Below are positions 1-8,409 of a stretch of 64,000 nucleotides of DNA, piece after piece. Position numbers and translations under genes: made by a program. Within the stretch, counting starts at the first letter, position 1, and each line of letters begins with the position of its first letter. The DNA is from RGIG7111 sp036839975. GTDB taxonomy: Bacteria; Bacillota; Clostridia; Peptostreptococcales; Anaerovoracaceae. Below the pieces are notes generated by a model, which made no database searches, had not been told where the DNA came from, and saw only the letters and a program-made list of their open reading frames with translations. The stretch spans positions 62,001 through 126,000 of the forward strand of contig DAISVU010000003.1 of the NCBI GenBank assembly GCA_036839975.1, read 5' to 3'.

Positions 1-1
1 A

Positions 2-568
2 GTGTCAGGGCATCCGGATAACTGTTCCTGGTATCAGCAAAGGGATTTTGCGGCAATCAGGAAGATCAGAAAAATAACGGATTCCCTTATGTATCCCGTT
101 CTTGATGCACTAACACATCTCGGAGACTGGGCGCTGGCCACGTATGGCGAAAACCTTTATCTAAGCTATATCACGAATGAGAACTATGAGTCTGATACCA
201 ACACACAGAGCGGATACTGCAAATTCGGATCTGACGGCAGTATTGCACCGATGGGAAGATACATGTCCGGAGCAAATCCTCTGTTCACAACGGCAACGAT
301 GTCGGCCGACAACAAGACGATCGCAAAATCATCCACACTATCCATCAGTTTTTCTATCGCAAAGGCAGGATACACTCCGATCGCTATCAGAGGGTTTGAT
401 ATAGACAATGCCACTTCAAGCGGAGCTAATGTGGCATCGTGCCATGTGCTTGCAGCAAAGATCAAAGACGCCAGCACAGCAGAGTTCCAGATCAGGAACA
501 CTGCCACAAGTGCGGCGAAACTGAAACTGTGGCTGTATGTGACATATATTGCTACGGAAGCATTGTAA
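2..568 (+). CDS. Phage structural protein, probably tail-tip or baseplate (partial)
   Basis: The reading frame is open at the left edge of the window, so the GTG at base 2 may be internal and the protein longer. The visible 188 residues are rich in Ser, Thr, Ala and Asn and have no membrane segment; the second half alternates short hydrophobic and polar stretches, as in beta-rich phage tail or receptor-binding proteins. I do not recognise a named family. The placement, directly ahead of a small membrane protein, holin and endolysin, is where late tail genes sit in prophages of this kind. The structural role is inferred from position. Confidence 0.5.
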   Translation: MSGHPDNCSWYQQRDFAAIRKIRKITDSLMYPVLDALTHLGDWALATYGENLYLSYITNENYESDTNTQSGYCKFGSDGSIAPMGRYMSGANPLFTTATMSADNKTIAKSSTLSISFSIAKAGYTPIAIRGFDIDNATSSGANVASCHVLAAKIKDASTAEFQIRNTATSAAKLKLWLYVTYIATEAL

Positions 569-578
569 GGAGAGTGTC

Positions 579-716
579 ATGAACTGCATCATTGCTTTAT
601 TCATAGGAGTCGTTATCGGAATGCCGCTCGGATGGGCGGTATTTATTTGTGCCATAGATCTGGCGGGAAGACCGAAGAGAAGACCGCCGACAAAGGATGA
701 ATGGAAACTGCCGTAG
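579..716 (+). CDS. Small phage membrane protein (45 aa)
   Basis: A 45-residue protein starting at ATG 579, ten bases after the previous stop and preceded by an AAGGAGAG ribosome binding site. Residues 4 to 26 form one hydrophobic segment with a GxxxG-like pattern (GVVIGMPLGW), followed by a short basic tail (GRPKRRPPTK). A single-pass protein with a basic cytoplasmic tail next to a holin could be a small XhlA-like or accessory lysis protein, but nothing in the sequence proves that. The good ribosome binding site and tight packing between neighbours support a real gene. Confidence 0.55.
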   Translation: MNCIIALFIGVVIGMPLGWAVFICAIDLAGRPKRRPPTKDEWKLP

Positions 717-734
717 AGAAGGAGGGTTTTTGTT

Positions 735-1151
735 ATGAAGGAATTCTGGTTAATGATCCAGGCTGTGTTCACTGGCCTTGGAGGATGGATGGGTTACTAC
801 CTGGGAGGATGTGATGGCTTGCTGTACGCACTGATAGCATTCGTTATAGTCGATTATCTTACCGGGGTGATGTGTGCGATAGCAGATAAGAAGCTGTCGA
901 GCAATGTGGGATTCAGGGGCATCTGCAGAAAGGTGCTCATTTTTCTGCTCGTAGGCATCGCAAACATCATCGATGTTCAGGTGATCGAGCAGGAGGGGAT
1001 CCTCAGGACTGCCGTCATCTTCTTTTATCTTTCCAATGAAGGTGTGTCTCTTCTTGAGAACGCCGGGCACCTGGGACTGCCGCTCCCGGAGAAACTCAAA
1101 GATGTACTGGAGCAGCTCCACAGGAGAGCGGAAAAGGAGGCGGACAAATAA
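735..1151 (+). CDS. Phage holin, toxin-secretion/phage lysis holin family
   Basis: A 138-residue membrane protein that resembles the phage holin family (phage_holin_4 type) common in Firmicutes. It has hydrophobic segments at about residues 10-30 and 30-50, and at about 66-80 and 88-100. The motif VDYLTGVMCA at the end of the second segment is typical of the family, as is a charged C-terminal helix (EKLKDVLEQLHRRAEKEADK). Holins form lesions in the cytoplasmic membrane and let the endolysin reach the wall. The stop overlaps the ATG of the endolysin gene by one base (TAATG), so the two are translationally coupled as a lysis cassette. Confidence 0.88.
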   Translation: MKEFWLMIQAVFTGLGGWMGYYLGGCDGLLYALIAFVIVDYLTGVMCAIADKKLSSNVGFRGICRKVLIFLLVGIANIIDVQVIEQEGILRTAVIFFYLSNEGVSLLENAGHLGLPLPEKLKDVLEQLHRRAEKEADK

Positions 1152-2392
1152 TGGCATATACGAACAGCAAGCTGGTGGTCTATAAGAAACTGTCACCGAA
1201 CCATTCGGGGAAAAGGACGCACTCCATTGACCGCATTTCGCCCCACTGCGTTGTGGGGCAGGTGACGGCAGAGGGACTCGGCTCATGGTTCGCAAGAACG
1301 AGCACACAGGCATCCAGTAATTACGGCATCGACAGGGACGGCCGTGTGGGTCTTTATGTGGAGGAGAAGAACCGCTCCTGGTGCACCTCCTCAAATGCGA
1401 ATGATCAGAGAGCCGTCACGATCGAGTGTGCATCAGATACAAAAGAACCGTATACGATGAACAGCAAGGTCTACGCAACACTTGTGAAGCTGTGCGTGGA
1501 TATCTGCAGGCGTAACGGCAAGAAGAAACTGCTGTGGTTCGGAGACAAGACGAAGACGCTGAATTATTCACCGAAGTCCGATGAGATGGTGATCACCGTC
1601 CACAGATGGTTTGCCAACAAGTCGTGTCCTGGAAACTGGCTTTATTCCAGGCTCGGCAAACTGGCAGCAGAGGTCACAAAGCAGCTCGGCGGTTCCTCTG
1701 CTCCGAAGAAAGGACTGCAGGCAACGGCACTGAAGGATCTCTCTAATGCTGCCGTGATCAAAAAGGTCGGCCCTCTCTTTACTGCTGATCAGAAAAAGTC
1801 CGGTATCCTGGCATCTGTATCTTTAGCACAGTTCATCCTGGAATCCGGCTACGGTAAGAGTGAACTGGCGCAGAAAGCAAATAACTGCTTCGGGATGAAG
1901 AAATCCCTGTCCGGCAACACCTGGTCGGGTTCTGTCTGGGACGGCAAGTCGGTCTACACCAAGAAGACGCAGGCGGATGACGGCACAGGAAAGAACTATA
2001 CCATCACTGCAGATTTCAGAAAGTATCCGGATATCGAAAAGTCCATCGCCGATCACTCCGCATATCTGCTCGGAGCGAAGAACGGCACAAAGAAGAGGTA
2101 TGCCGGGCTGAAGGGATGTACGGACTATAAGAAGGCTGCGAAGATCATCAAGGCAGGGGGATATGCCACGAGCACGACCTATGTCGATAAGATCTGCGAC
2201 ATCATAAAGAAGTGGGATCTGACGAAGTATGATGTAAAGAAAAAATCTTCTTCGAAGAAGTCTGTGGACACGCTTGCAAAGGAAGTCATCCAGGGAAAAT
2301 GGGGCAACGGTGATGAGAGGAAGAAGAAACTGACAGCTGCAGGGTATGATTACAATGCGGTGCAGAAGAGAGTAAATGAGATGCTCAAGTAA
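1151..2392 (+). CDS. Three-domain endolysin: amidase, glucosaminidase and Cpl-7-like wall-binding module
   Basis: A 413-residue cell-wall hydrolase. Residues 20-165 look like an N-acetylmuramoyl-L-alanine amidase of the Amidase_2/PGRP fold (TIECASDT, HRWFANKSCPG). Residues 185-350 look like a glucosaminidase of the LytG/FlgJ type (LAQFILESGYGKSELA, NNCFGMK, DHSAYL). The last 45 residues (LAKEVIQGKWGNG, AAGYDYNAVQKRVNEML) match the CW_7/Cpl-7 wall-binding repeat. The protein therefore cuts both the peptide stem and the glycan strand. It has no signal peptide, so it depends on the holin for release. A terminator follows directly. Confidence 0.9.
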   Translation: MAYTNSKLVVYKKLSPNHSGKRTHSIDRISPHCVVGQVTAEGLGSWFARTSTQASSNYGIDRDGRVGLYVEEKNRSWCTSSNANDQRAVTIECASDTKEPYTMNSKVYATLVKLCVDICRRNGKKKLLWFGDKTKTLNYSPKSDEMVITVHRWFANKSCPGNWLYSRLGKLAAEVTKQLGGSSAPKKGLQATALKDLSNAAVIKKVGPLFTADQKKSGILASVSLAQFILESGYGKSELAQKANNCFGMKKSLSGNTWSGSVWDGKSVYTKKTQADDGTGKNYTITADFRKYPDIEKSIADHSAYLLGAKNGTKKRYAGLKGCTDYKKAAKIIKAGGYATSTTYVDKICDIIKKWDLTKYDVKKKSSSKKSVDTLAKEVIQGKWGNGDERKKKLTAAGYDYNAVQKRVNEMLK

Positions 2393-2398
2393 TGGAAC

Positions 2399-2434
2399 GG
2401 TCTGTGGGAGTTGATCCTGCAGACCTCTTTTTTT
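2399..2434 (+). terminator. Terminator of the lysis cassette
   Basis: An 11-bp stem (GGTCTGTGGGA with TCCTGCAGACC, G-T wobble allowed) closes on a 5-base loop and is followed by TCTTTTTTT. It starts six bases after the endolysin stop and should end the late phage transcript. Confidence 0.8.
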
Positions 2435-2518
2435 ATGCCCTTTTTCGTTCCGAATCATGCCGGATGTCCGAGGGAAGGTGAAGGACAAATTCACTTATAC
2501 CGAAAGAGGAGTGGACAG

Positions 2519-2737
2519 ATGGCAGAAAAGAATATCATTAAGAATCCGGAAGGAGTTAACGCATCAGGAGCGATACTGACAGAAGAGGATCTGAAACGGG
2601 ATCGTGCATACCATACAGCAGTTGCTATGACGAAAAGACTTCTCGATGAAGGCAGGATAACCAGTGAGGAATGCGACAGGATATGCCGCGAACACGTGAG
2701 AAACTACCGCCCGACTCTTGCCCCTATAATGCCATGA
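2519..2737 (+). CDS. SHOCT-like small protein ahead of the phage recombinases
   Basis: A 72-residue protein. I start it at ATG 2519, which follows an AAGAGGA site; the longer upstream reading would run into the preceding terminator. The C-terminal half (AVAMTKRLLDEGRITSEECDRI) is a short amphipathic helix pair with the 'L-DEGLIT-EEY' pattern of SHOCT-type modules, followed by YRPTLAP. Small proteins of this kind often sit directly upstream of large serine recombinases in clostridial mobile elements. A role with the recombinases is suggested only by position. Confidence 0.6.
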   Translation: MAEKNIIKNPEGVNASGAILTEEDLKRDRAYHTAVAMTKRLLDEGRITSEECDRICREHVRNYRPTLAPIMP

Positions 2738-2799
2738 AACCGTTGATAATACTGGAATTCAGAGGTAATATGTCACACTGACAAAAGGAGCTGGAGTTG

Positions 2800-4350
2800 A
2801 TGAAAAGAATAACGAAAATCGAAAATGACACAAAAGGATCCCGTAAGACCAGAGTGGCCGCATACTGCAGGGTGTCGACTGACAGTGACGAACAGCTTGT
2901 GAGCCTTGAGGCACAGAAGCAGCATTATGAAACCTATATCGGGGCCAATCCTGAATGGGAAAACGCCGGGATCTACTATGACGAAGGGATCACCGGGACA
3001 AAAAAGGACAAGAGGCCCGCTCTGAAGCGGATGCTGAAGGACTGTGAGAACGGCCGTATAGATCTGATCGTGACCAAGTCCATCAGCCGCTTCGCCCGGA
3101 ACACAACAGACTGCCTGGAACTTGTCCGCTGGCTGTCAGAGATGGGAATCTACATCTATTTCGAGCGCGAGAATATCAATACGCAGGACATGGAAGGCGA
3201 ACTCATGCTGACGATCCTCTCCAGTCTGGCAGAGGAAGAATCCGTTTCCATCTCGCAGAATACCAGATGGAGCGTGCAGAAACGATACCGTAAAGGGACA
3301 TTCATTATCGGTTATCCGCCATACGGCTACCGAAACAGTGAAGGTACGATGGAGATCGTTGAAGAAGAAGGAGAGGTCGTCAGAGACATCTTCGCCTCAT
3401 TCCTTTCAGGAAAGAGTACGAACGTGATCGCTGCGGAACTCCGGGAAAAAGGCATAAAAACAAAGAAGAACGGTCAGTGGCGTCCTGAAACGGTCAACGC
3501 AATGCTGAAAAATGAGAAATACGCCGGGGACGTCATCTTTCAGAAAACATGGACGGATGAGAGGTTCAACAGACATATCAACCACGGTGAAATGGATCAG
3601 TACGTTGTCCGGGATCACCACGAGCCGATCATTGCGAGAGAAGACTTTGAGGCGGTGCAGGCACTGATGGACCAGCGGTTCGGAGAAAAGGGCGGTGAAA
3701 GAGGAACAGACAAGTACGGACAGCGGTACGCATTCTCGGGAAAGATCATCTGCGGAGAGTGCGGCAGCACGTTCCGGAGAAAGATACAGAAGCGGGCAGG
3801 GCAGAACTACATCATATGGTCATGCCACAGGCACATCGAGGATAAAGACCGATGTCGGATGAAGGCCGTCACGCAGGAGACAGTAGAAACCGCATTCATG
3901 ACAATGATGAACAAACTGGCATTTGCAAAAGAGGAGATGCTTCGACCTCTTCTGGAAGAAATCGGATCGTTCGACAGGACGGAAGGTGTGGGACGCATCA
4001 ATGAGCTGGAGCAGAAGATCGAGGAGAATGTCAGGAGAAGAGAACATCTGCGATCAATGCTTACGCAGGGACTCTTGGATGCAGATATCTTCAACAGCGA
4101 GAACAACCTGCTTCTCGCAGAGACTGATCAGGCGGAGACAGAACTGTCGGATCTGAAAGCCGGGATCAGGGAACAGCTGACGATCATCGCTGAACTGGAG
4201 AAGCTGATAAAGCACCTTGGCTCTGGGCAGATGATGACGGTGTTCGATGAGCACATTTTCACGGAGTATGCTGATCACATAGTGGTGCGGTCAAGATCTT
4301 GCATCGAGATAGTCCTTAAGTGTGGTCTGCATCTGAAGGAGGCGATATAG
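2800..4350 (+). CDS. Large serine recombinase (first of three)
   Basis: A 516-residue site-specific recombinase. ATG 2800 is chosen over TTG 2797 because the AAAGGAG site lies nine bases upstream. The resolvase catalytic domain spans residues 15-155, with the nucleophile Ser26 in YCRVSTD and the conserved TKSISRFARN block. The recombinase DNA-binding domain follows (about 165-290), then a zinc ribbon with CGECG and a later SCHRH/RCRM pair, then a long coiled coil (about 375-460). The domain order is that of phiC31/TP901-type integrases. It is the first of three tandem recombinase-type genes at the prophage end and probably acts in integration or excision. Confidence 0.9.
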   Translation: MKRITKIENDTKGSRKTRVAAYCRVSTDSDEQLVSLEAQKQHYETYIGANPEWENAGIYYDEGITGTKKDKRPALKRMLKDCENGRIDLIVTKSISRFARNTTDCLELVRWLSEMGIYIYFERENINTQDMEGELMLTILSSLAEEESVSISQNTRWSVQKRYRKGTFIIGYPPYGYRNSEGTMEIVEEEGEVVRDIFASFLSGKSTNVIAAELREKGIKTKKNGQWRPETVNAMLKNEKYAGDVIFQKTWTDERFNRHINHGEMDQYVVRDHHEPIIAREDFEAVQALMDQRFGEKGGERGTDKYGQRYAFSGKIICGECGSTFRRKIQKRAGQNYIIWSCHRHIEDKDRCRMKAVTQETVETAFMTMMNKLAFAKEEMLRPLLEEIGSFDRTEGVGRINELEQKIEENVRRREHLRSMLTQGLLDADIFNSENNLLLAETDQAETELSDLKAGIREQLTIIAELEKLIKHLGSGQMMTVFDEHIFTEYADHIVVRSRSCIEIVLKCGLHLKEAI

Positions 4351-4352
4351 AA

Positions 4353-4835
4353 GTGAGTCATACACCTTATGGATACCGGATCGAAAACGGCAGAGCCGAG
4401 ATAGATGAAACACAGGCAGAACAGGTCAGAAAGTTGTTTGATGCTTACCTTTCCGGGATGGCATTGATCCCGGCTGCGAAAAGCACCGGTCTGGAACTGA
4501 CACATTCATCGGTCAAACACATGCTGCTTAACAGGCGGTATCTTGGAGATGAGTTCTACCCTCAGATCATTAGCGAAGAGGTGTTTAAGAAGATCCCGGA
4601 AGAGCTTGAGAAACGGGCGGGCAGACTTGGCAGAACAGGAGGACCGAAAAAGTATGATGCTCCAAAGGTGCCGACAGTCTTCCAGCTCGGGAGCACGGAA
4701 AGAAAGTATGAGGACCCGTTTGAACAGGCGACCTTCATATACAGTCAGATAGAGGAGGTAAAGGATGGAGCAGACGAGAAACATCACGGTGATTCCTGCA
4801 CGGAGGAAGACGGCGAGACAGTCAGCATCGGCTGA
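4353..4835 (+). CDS. Recombinase-domain protein without catalytic domain (second of three)
   Basis: A 160-residue protein starting at GTG 4353 behind an AAGGAGG site. It begins directly at the recombinase DNA-binding domain (SHTPYGYRIENG, EQVRKLFDAYLSG, VKHMLLNRRYLGD) and lacks the serine catalytic domain, the zinc ribbon and the coiled coil. It therefore cannot cut DNA on its own. It lies between two full recombinases, and its last 71 bases overlap the next gene in another frame, which argues for a maintained small gene rather than decay. It may be a DNA-binding partner or directionality helper; this is inferred. Confidence 0.75.
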   Translation: MSHTPYGYRIENGRAEIDETQAEQVRKLFDAYLSGMALIPAAKSTGLELTHSSVKHMLLNRRYLGDEFYPQIISEEVFKKIPEELEKRAGRLGRTGGPKKYDAPKVPTVFQLGSTERKYEDPFEQATFIYSQIEEVKDGADEKHHGDSCTEEDGETVSIG

Positions 4836-6342
4836 GATACCGAAAACCAGAGTAGCGGCCTACTGCAGGGTATCAACAGACAGCGAAGAACAGGAGACGA
4901 GCTACGAGGCACAGGTCGAGCATTACAGGAATTACATCAACGAAAAACCGGAATGGGAACTTGCAGGAATATATGCGGATGAAGGTATCAGCGGAACGAG
5001 CACGAAAAAGCGTGATGACTTCAACCGAATGATCGATGACTGTATGGCCGGGAAGATCGATATGGTTGTGACCAAGTCCATCAGCAGATTTGCCCGAAAC
5101 ACTCTGGACTGTCTGAAGTTCATCCGGCAGCTGAAAGACAAAGAGATCCCTGTTTATTTCGAGAAGGAATCCATCAATACGATTGATGCGAAAGGAGAAG
5201 TGCTCCTGACTATAATGGCATCGCTTGCACAGCAGGAATCCCAGTCCATGTCGCAGAACATCAGGCTCGGGATCCAGTATCGTTTTCAGCAGGGTAAGAT
5301 GCAGGTGAACTTCAGCAGGTTCCTTGGCTACACAAGGGACGAGGAAGGCAGGTGTGTCATCGTGCCGGAAGAAGCGAAGACTGTAAAGCGGATCTTCAGG
5401 GAATACCTGGAGGGAGCAAGTCTGGTTGAGATCTGCAGAGGGCTTGAGGCAGACGGGATCTTTACCGGAGCACACAAGGAAAAATGGCGTCCGGAGACAG
5501 TGCAGAAGATGCTGAGGAATGAGAAATACATGGGAGATGCTCTTCTGCAGAAGACCTACACGACCGACTTCATCACCAAAAAGAAGGTGGTCAATAACGG
5601 CATCGCCCCACAGTACTATGTGGAAAACAGCCACGAGGCCATCATACCGAAGAATCTCTTCATGAGAGTTCAGGAGGAGATGGAGAGACGGTCGAACCTT
5701 ACAAGCGGGGATGGCAGAAAGAAACGGCTATACAGCAGCAAGTACGCATTGTCCGGTATCGTTTTCTGCGGACACTGCGGTGAGATCTACCGAAGGATCA
5801 GATGGAACAACCGGGGATGCCGATCCACGGTATGGCGGTGCGTGAGCAGAGTGCTGAAGAAGTCGAGCGAAGTCGACTGTCCGGCGAGGACGGTCCATGA
5901 GGAAACGCTGCACGAGGCTGTTGTTGCTGCGATCAACCAGGTGCTTGCCCTGGATGAGATGTTTTTCGAGAACTACAGGAAAAGCCTTGATGCCGCACTC
6001 GGAGCTAACAGTGAACTGAGTCTTCGAGAGATCGAGGAGATGCTGACAGAGAAACAAAGAGTGCTCGTATCCCTTTCACCGGAAGATCCGAGATACGAAA
6101 AGGTTGCGGATGAGATATACGGGCTGCGGGACAGGAAACAGCAGGTGCTTATGGATGATGCGAACCGCGAAACGGCAGTCCGTAGAGCAGAGGAACTGAT
6201 GGAGTTCGTCAGGGCACAGGAGGATGAGATCGAAAAATACGATGACAGCCTTGTCCGGAAACTGGTAGAGAAGGTCACGGTATACGATGACCGCATCAAC
6301 GTAGCTTTCAAATCCGGGGTGGATGTGGACATAGAGGCATAG
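4765..6342 (+). CDS. Large serine recombinase (third of three)
   Basis: A 525-residue recombinase with the same plan as the first of the triplet: catalytic domain with nucleophile Ser37 in YCRVSTDS and TKSISRFARN, recombinase domain (about 180-300), zinc ribbon (CGHCG, then WRCVSR and CPARTVH), and a C-terminal helical region. An AGGAGG site and ATG 4765 lie inside the end of the second gene. The two complete recombinases share motifs but differ through much of their length, so they are paralogues rather than a recent duplication. A hairpin terminator follows. Which of the two drives integration cannot be told from sequence. Confidence 0.9.
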   Translation: MEQTRNITVIPARRKTARQSASAEIPKTRVAAYCRVSTDSEEQETSYEAQVEHYRNYINEKPEWELAGIYADEGISGTSTKKRDDFNRMIDDCMAGKIDMVVTKSISRFARNTLDCLKFIRQLKDKEIPVYFEKESINTIDAKGEVLLTIMASLAQQESQSMSQNIRLGIQYRFQQGKMQVNFSRFLGYTRDEEGRCVIVPEEAKTVKRIFREYLEGASLVEICRGLEADGIFTGAHKEKWRPETVQKMLRNEKYMGDALLQKTYTTDFITKKKVVNNGIAPQYYVENSHEAIIPKNLFMRVQEEMERRSNLTSGDGRKKRLYSSKYALSGIVFCGHCGEIYRRIRWNNRGCRSTVWRCVSRVLKKSSEVDCPARTVHEETLHEAVVAAINQVLALDEMFFENYRKSLDAALGANSELSLREIEEMLTEKQRVLVSLSPEDPRYEKVADEIYGLRDRKQQVLMDDANRETAVRRAEELMEFVRAQEDEIEKYDDSLVRKLVEKVTVYDDRINVAFKSGVDVDIEA

Positions 6343-6367
6343 GCTGCGATATAAGAAAATGTCATGG

Positions 6368-6393
6368 GAGAGTGCTGAAAAGTACTCTCTTTT
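6368..6393 (+). terminator. Terminator after the recombinase triplet
   Basis: A 9-bp stem GAGAGTGCT / AGTACTCTC with one G-T pair, a GAAA loop and TTTT. It lies 25 bases past the last recombinase stop and marks the functional end of the prophage block. Confidence 0.7.
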
Positions 6394-6417
6394 GCTGTAT
6401 ATGGAATCGGCGAACGA

Positions 6418-6426
6418 TGGTATAAT
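6418..6426 (+). promoter_or_regulatory. Extended -10 promoter of the SUKH/toxin pair
   Basis: The sequence TGGTATAAT is a textbook extended -10 element (TGnTATAAT), 35 bases ahead of the SUKH gene start. No good -35 hexamer is present at 17 bases, as is usual for extended -10 promoters. It would give the pair a promoter separate from the phage genes. Confidence 0.6.
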
Positions 6427-6460
6427 TAGATAAATCAAATTGTGAAAAGGAGTGATGTTC

Positions 6461-6886
6461 ATGATTTCAGATGAGTTAAAAACCATTGTTGAATTAATGA
6501 AAACACAGGGAGAGATGGCATTCCTTGACGGGGCATCAGAGGATCAGATTGCTGAATTTGAAAAAGAGCATGATCTTAAGTTGCCGTTAAATTATAAAGA
6601 ATGGTTGCAGTTATCAGATGGTGGAGAATGCTTTTTACCTGCCGGAGTTCAGTTTTATGGAGTTTCCCATAAGCCTCTCATCGATCCTGATGAGGATGAC
6701 AGGCCAGATGACACCTATATTGTTATCGGAGCACTTGCATCCGGCGATCCAATTCTTTGCCAAAAAGATGGTGATCAAATTGCAATATACAATCACGAAG
6801 ATGGAAGAATCGAAGAAGACGAAGAATATCCTGACTTCTTTGCATTTCTGAATGATCTTCACGACCTGCTTGGGATAGGAGAGTGA
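6461..6886 (+). CDS. SMI1/KNR4 (SUKH) family protein, probable immunity protein
   Basis: A 141-residue acidic protein. ATG 6461 is preferred over ATG 6455, which lies too close to the AAAAGGAG site. It has the SUKH-1 signatures: IAEFEKEHDLKLPLNYKEWL near the N terminus, LSDGGECFLP, and the D/E-rich end (EEYPDFFAFLNDL). SUKH proteins are best known as immunity proteins that bind and block nuclease toxins of polymorphic toxin systems. The next gene starts five bases after the stop and encodes an HNH-type nuclease, fitting a toxin/immunity pair, here with the immunity gene first. Confidence 0.82.
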   Translation: MISDELKTIVELMKTQGEMAFLDGASEDQIAEFEKEHDLKLPLNYKEWLQLSDGGECFLPAGVQFYGVSHKPLIDPDEDDRPDDTYIVIGALASGDPILCQKDGDQIAIYNHEDGRIEEDEEYPDFFAFLNDLHDLLGIGE

Positions 6887-6890
6887 TTCG

Positions 6891-7748
6891 ATGTCAAGAA
6901 GAACCTCCGAAGCCAATAAGGCGATTGCAAAAGCATGGGAAAATGAACGTCAGAACGTTCTTGAAGGAAAAGGCACTCGTAATTGGACTCCCGAGCAACA
7001 AAAGGATATCATCGAAAATGGTAAAGCTCATGATGAAAATGGCCGAGCCTTTGAAGGCCAGCACATGAAGAGCGTTGGAGAATATCCCGAATATCAAGGT
7101 GAGCCTGGAAACATTCAATTCCTTACAAGAGAAGAACATTTAGAGGCTCACATGGGAAGCTGGCAGAATCCGACTAACTGGTATTATGATCCGGTCACGA
7201 AGGAGATAAATGATTTCGGAACGAATCCGTTCACACCTTGCGAGGTGTTTGAATTAAAGGATCCAATAGTCAGCTCTTCCAATAGTCTTGAAAACAGGGG
7301 TGAGTGCAAAGGAAAGGAAACAGAAACTGCGGAGAAACACAGGGCTGATAATACAGAGAACGCAGCTAAAACTCAAAACAAACCTTCTGGTTCATTGAAT
7401 CGAACAGCAAAGGCAAGCTCTTCATCTTTCAGCAAGATAAGGAATGGTATAGGGAAGGCAACGGGGTTTCTTTATCAGCATCGAGAAGGTATCAAGACCG
7501 GGCTGAAGGTTGTAGGTGGAATTGCATTAGGAGCCGTTGTCGATCACGTTGCAGGAGGCAGAGCATCCAGTGGTGGCGGTCATGATAGTGACTACGATTA
7601 CTCGCCATCAGAAAGCGAGAACTCATTTGAACGGTCATCGCCAAGCGAACATGTTGTGCCTGGGCACAAGCAGCGTTATCACACCAAGGATGGCGTGGTA
7701 ACCAGAGAAAAAGCCCCTTATAAACGTGGCGGTAAGAACGATGATTAA
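6891..7748 (+). CDS. HNH/His-Me finger nuclease toxin with glycine-rich tail
   Basis: A 285-residue protein. Residues 30-100 match the HNH toxin family of polymorphic toxins: NWTPEQQKDI, NGRAFEGQHMKSV, GNIQFLTREEHLEAH, with likely catalytic or metal-binding His58, Asn74, His83 and His87. After a low-complexity Ser/Thr/Asn linker comes a glycine-zipper-like hydrophobic stretch (GLKVVGGIALGAVV), a Gly/Ser-rich run and a basic end. There is no signal peptide and no large N-terminal delivery domain. The nuclease is at the N terminus, the reverse of most polymorphic toxins. The partner is the SUKH protein upstream. Target and delivery route are unknown. Confidence 0.72.
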   Translation: MSRRTSEANKAIAKAWENERQNVLEGKGTRNWTPEQQKDIIENGKAHDENGRAFEGQHMKSVGEYPEYQGEPGNIQFLTREEHLEAHMGSWQNPTNWYYDPVTKEINDFGTNPFTPCEVFELKDPIVSSSNSLENRGECKGKETETAEKHRADNTENAAKTQNKPSGSLNRTAKASSSSFSKIRNGIGKATGFLYQHREGIKTGLKVVGGIALGAVVDHVAGGRASSGGGHDSDYDYSPSESENSFERSSPSEHVVPGHKQRYHTKDGVVTREKAPYKRGGKNDD

Positions 7749-8037
7749 TGACAATTTCCCTATTACTGATAGGGTCACTTTGATAATTTCCCAATGACGG
7801 ACATGGCATTTTTGACATTCATAATGTCCACTCTTGCCATGTCGAGTGCATAGCGTTGATACAAAGAGTGAAATCGTGAAAATCCTGCATTTTAAGCAGT
7901 TTTACAAGCATTATGTCTTTAATGAAGATGGCGAAGGTGGACGAAAAAAAGTCCTAAAAAATTATATAGATGTGTATGTTTGCATTGATATGGTGTGTGG
8001 AGATACAAAGTATGAATTGGGAAGTGAGGACTACGAA

Positions 8038-8322
8038 ATGATGAGATGGATAATAAAAATAATCTTGTTTCCAATCAGCTTGCTGCTGAGTATCCTTACT
8101 GCCTTTTTGACATTTATACTTGGCATAGGAACAACTATTCTGTATTTCTTAATGCTTATGTGTATAGTTGCTGCAATAGGATCATTTATGCAAAAAGATA
8201 TATCACTTGGCATTGAGGCATTGGTATTAGGATTTTTGTTAAGTCCTTATGGAATACCGATGGTCGGAGCAACCGTTATAGCGTTCCTTCAGGAAATCAA
8301 TGAAGCAATAAAATCAATCTAA
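8038..8322 (+). CDS. CD1845-family membrane protein of conjugative elements
   Basis: A 94-residue protein starting at ATG 8038 behind GAGGA. It begins MMRWIIKIILFPISLLLS and has three to four hydrophobic segments in series, which matches the CD1845 family found just upstream of the replication initiator gene in CTn5/Tn1549-like elements. Its role in conjugation is not known. The upstream 204 bases are open in the same frame but have no convincing start or family signature and look like debris. A hairpin terminator separates it from the RepA-N gene. Confidence 0.65.
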   Translation: MMRWIIKIILFPISLLLSILTAFLTFILGIGTTILYFLMLMCIVAAIGSFMQKDISLGIEALVLGFLLSPYGIPMVGATVIAFLQEINEAIKSI

Positions 8323-8348
8323 AAAAATTCATACAAATGGTTACCAAA

Positions 8349-8377
8349 GGCGATAGATAAAAAACTATCGTCTTTTT
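8349..8377 (+). terminator. Hairpin between the CD1845-like and RepA-N genes
   Basis: The arms GGCGATAG and CTATCGTC pair with one or two G-T contacts around an A-rich 8-base loop and are followed by TTTTTCTT. It lies directly before the ribosome binding site of the RepA-N gene. Confidence 0.55.
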
Positions 8378-8409
8378 CTTTGCCAATTTTTAAGGAGGGA
8401 GGTGAAGCG

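Larger units (their letters stand above)
1..6393 (+). mobile_element. Right end of a prophage (partial)
   Basis: The segment carries a tail-end structural gene, small membrane protein, holin, endolysin, a terminator, a small SHOCT-like gene and three serine-recombinase-type genes, all on the plus strand. A lysis cassette followed by integrases is the usual right-hand layout of clostridial prophages. The DNA is visibly richer in G and C than the AT-rich segment that follows. The left part lies outside the window. The right boundary is placed at the terminator after the last recombinase; the attachment core itself was not identified. Confidence 0.75.

Noticed and set aside
6392..6397. TTGCTG as -35 box of the SUKH promoter
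   Set aside because: The distance to TATAAT is 23 bases, too long; the extended -10 explains the promoter better.
7834..8037. Open frame upstream of and continuous with the CD1845-like gene
   Set aside because: No ribosome site or family signature; the family normally starts at the MMRWIIK position, which has its own GAGGA site.
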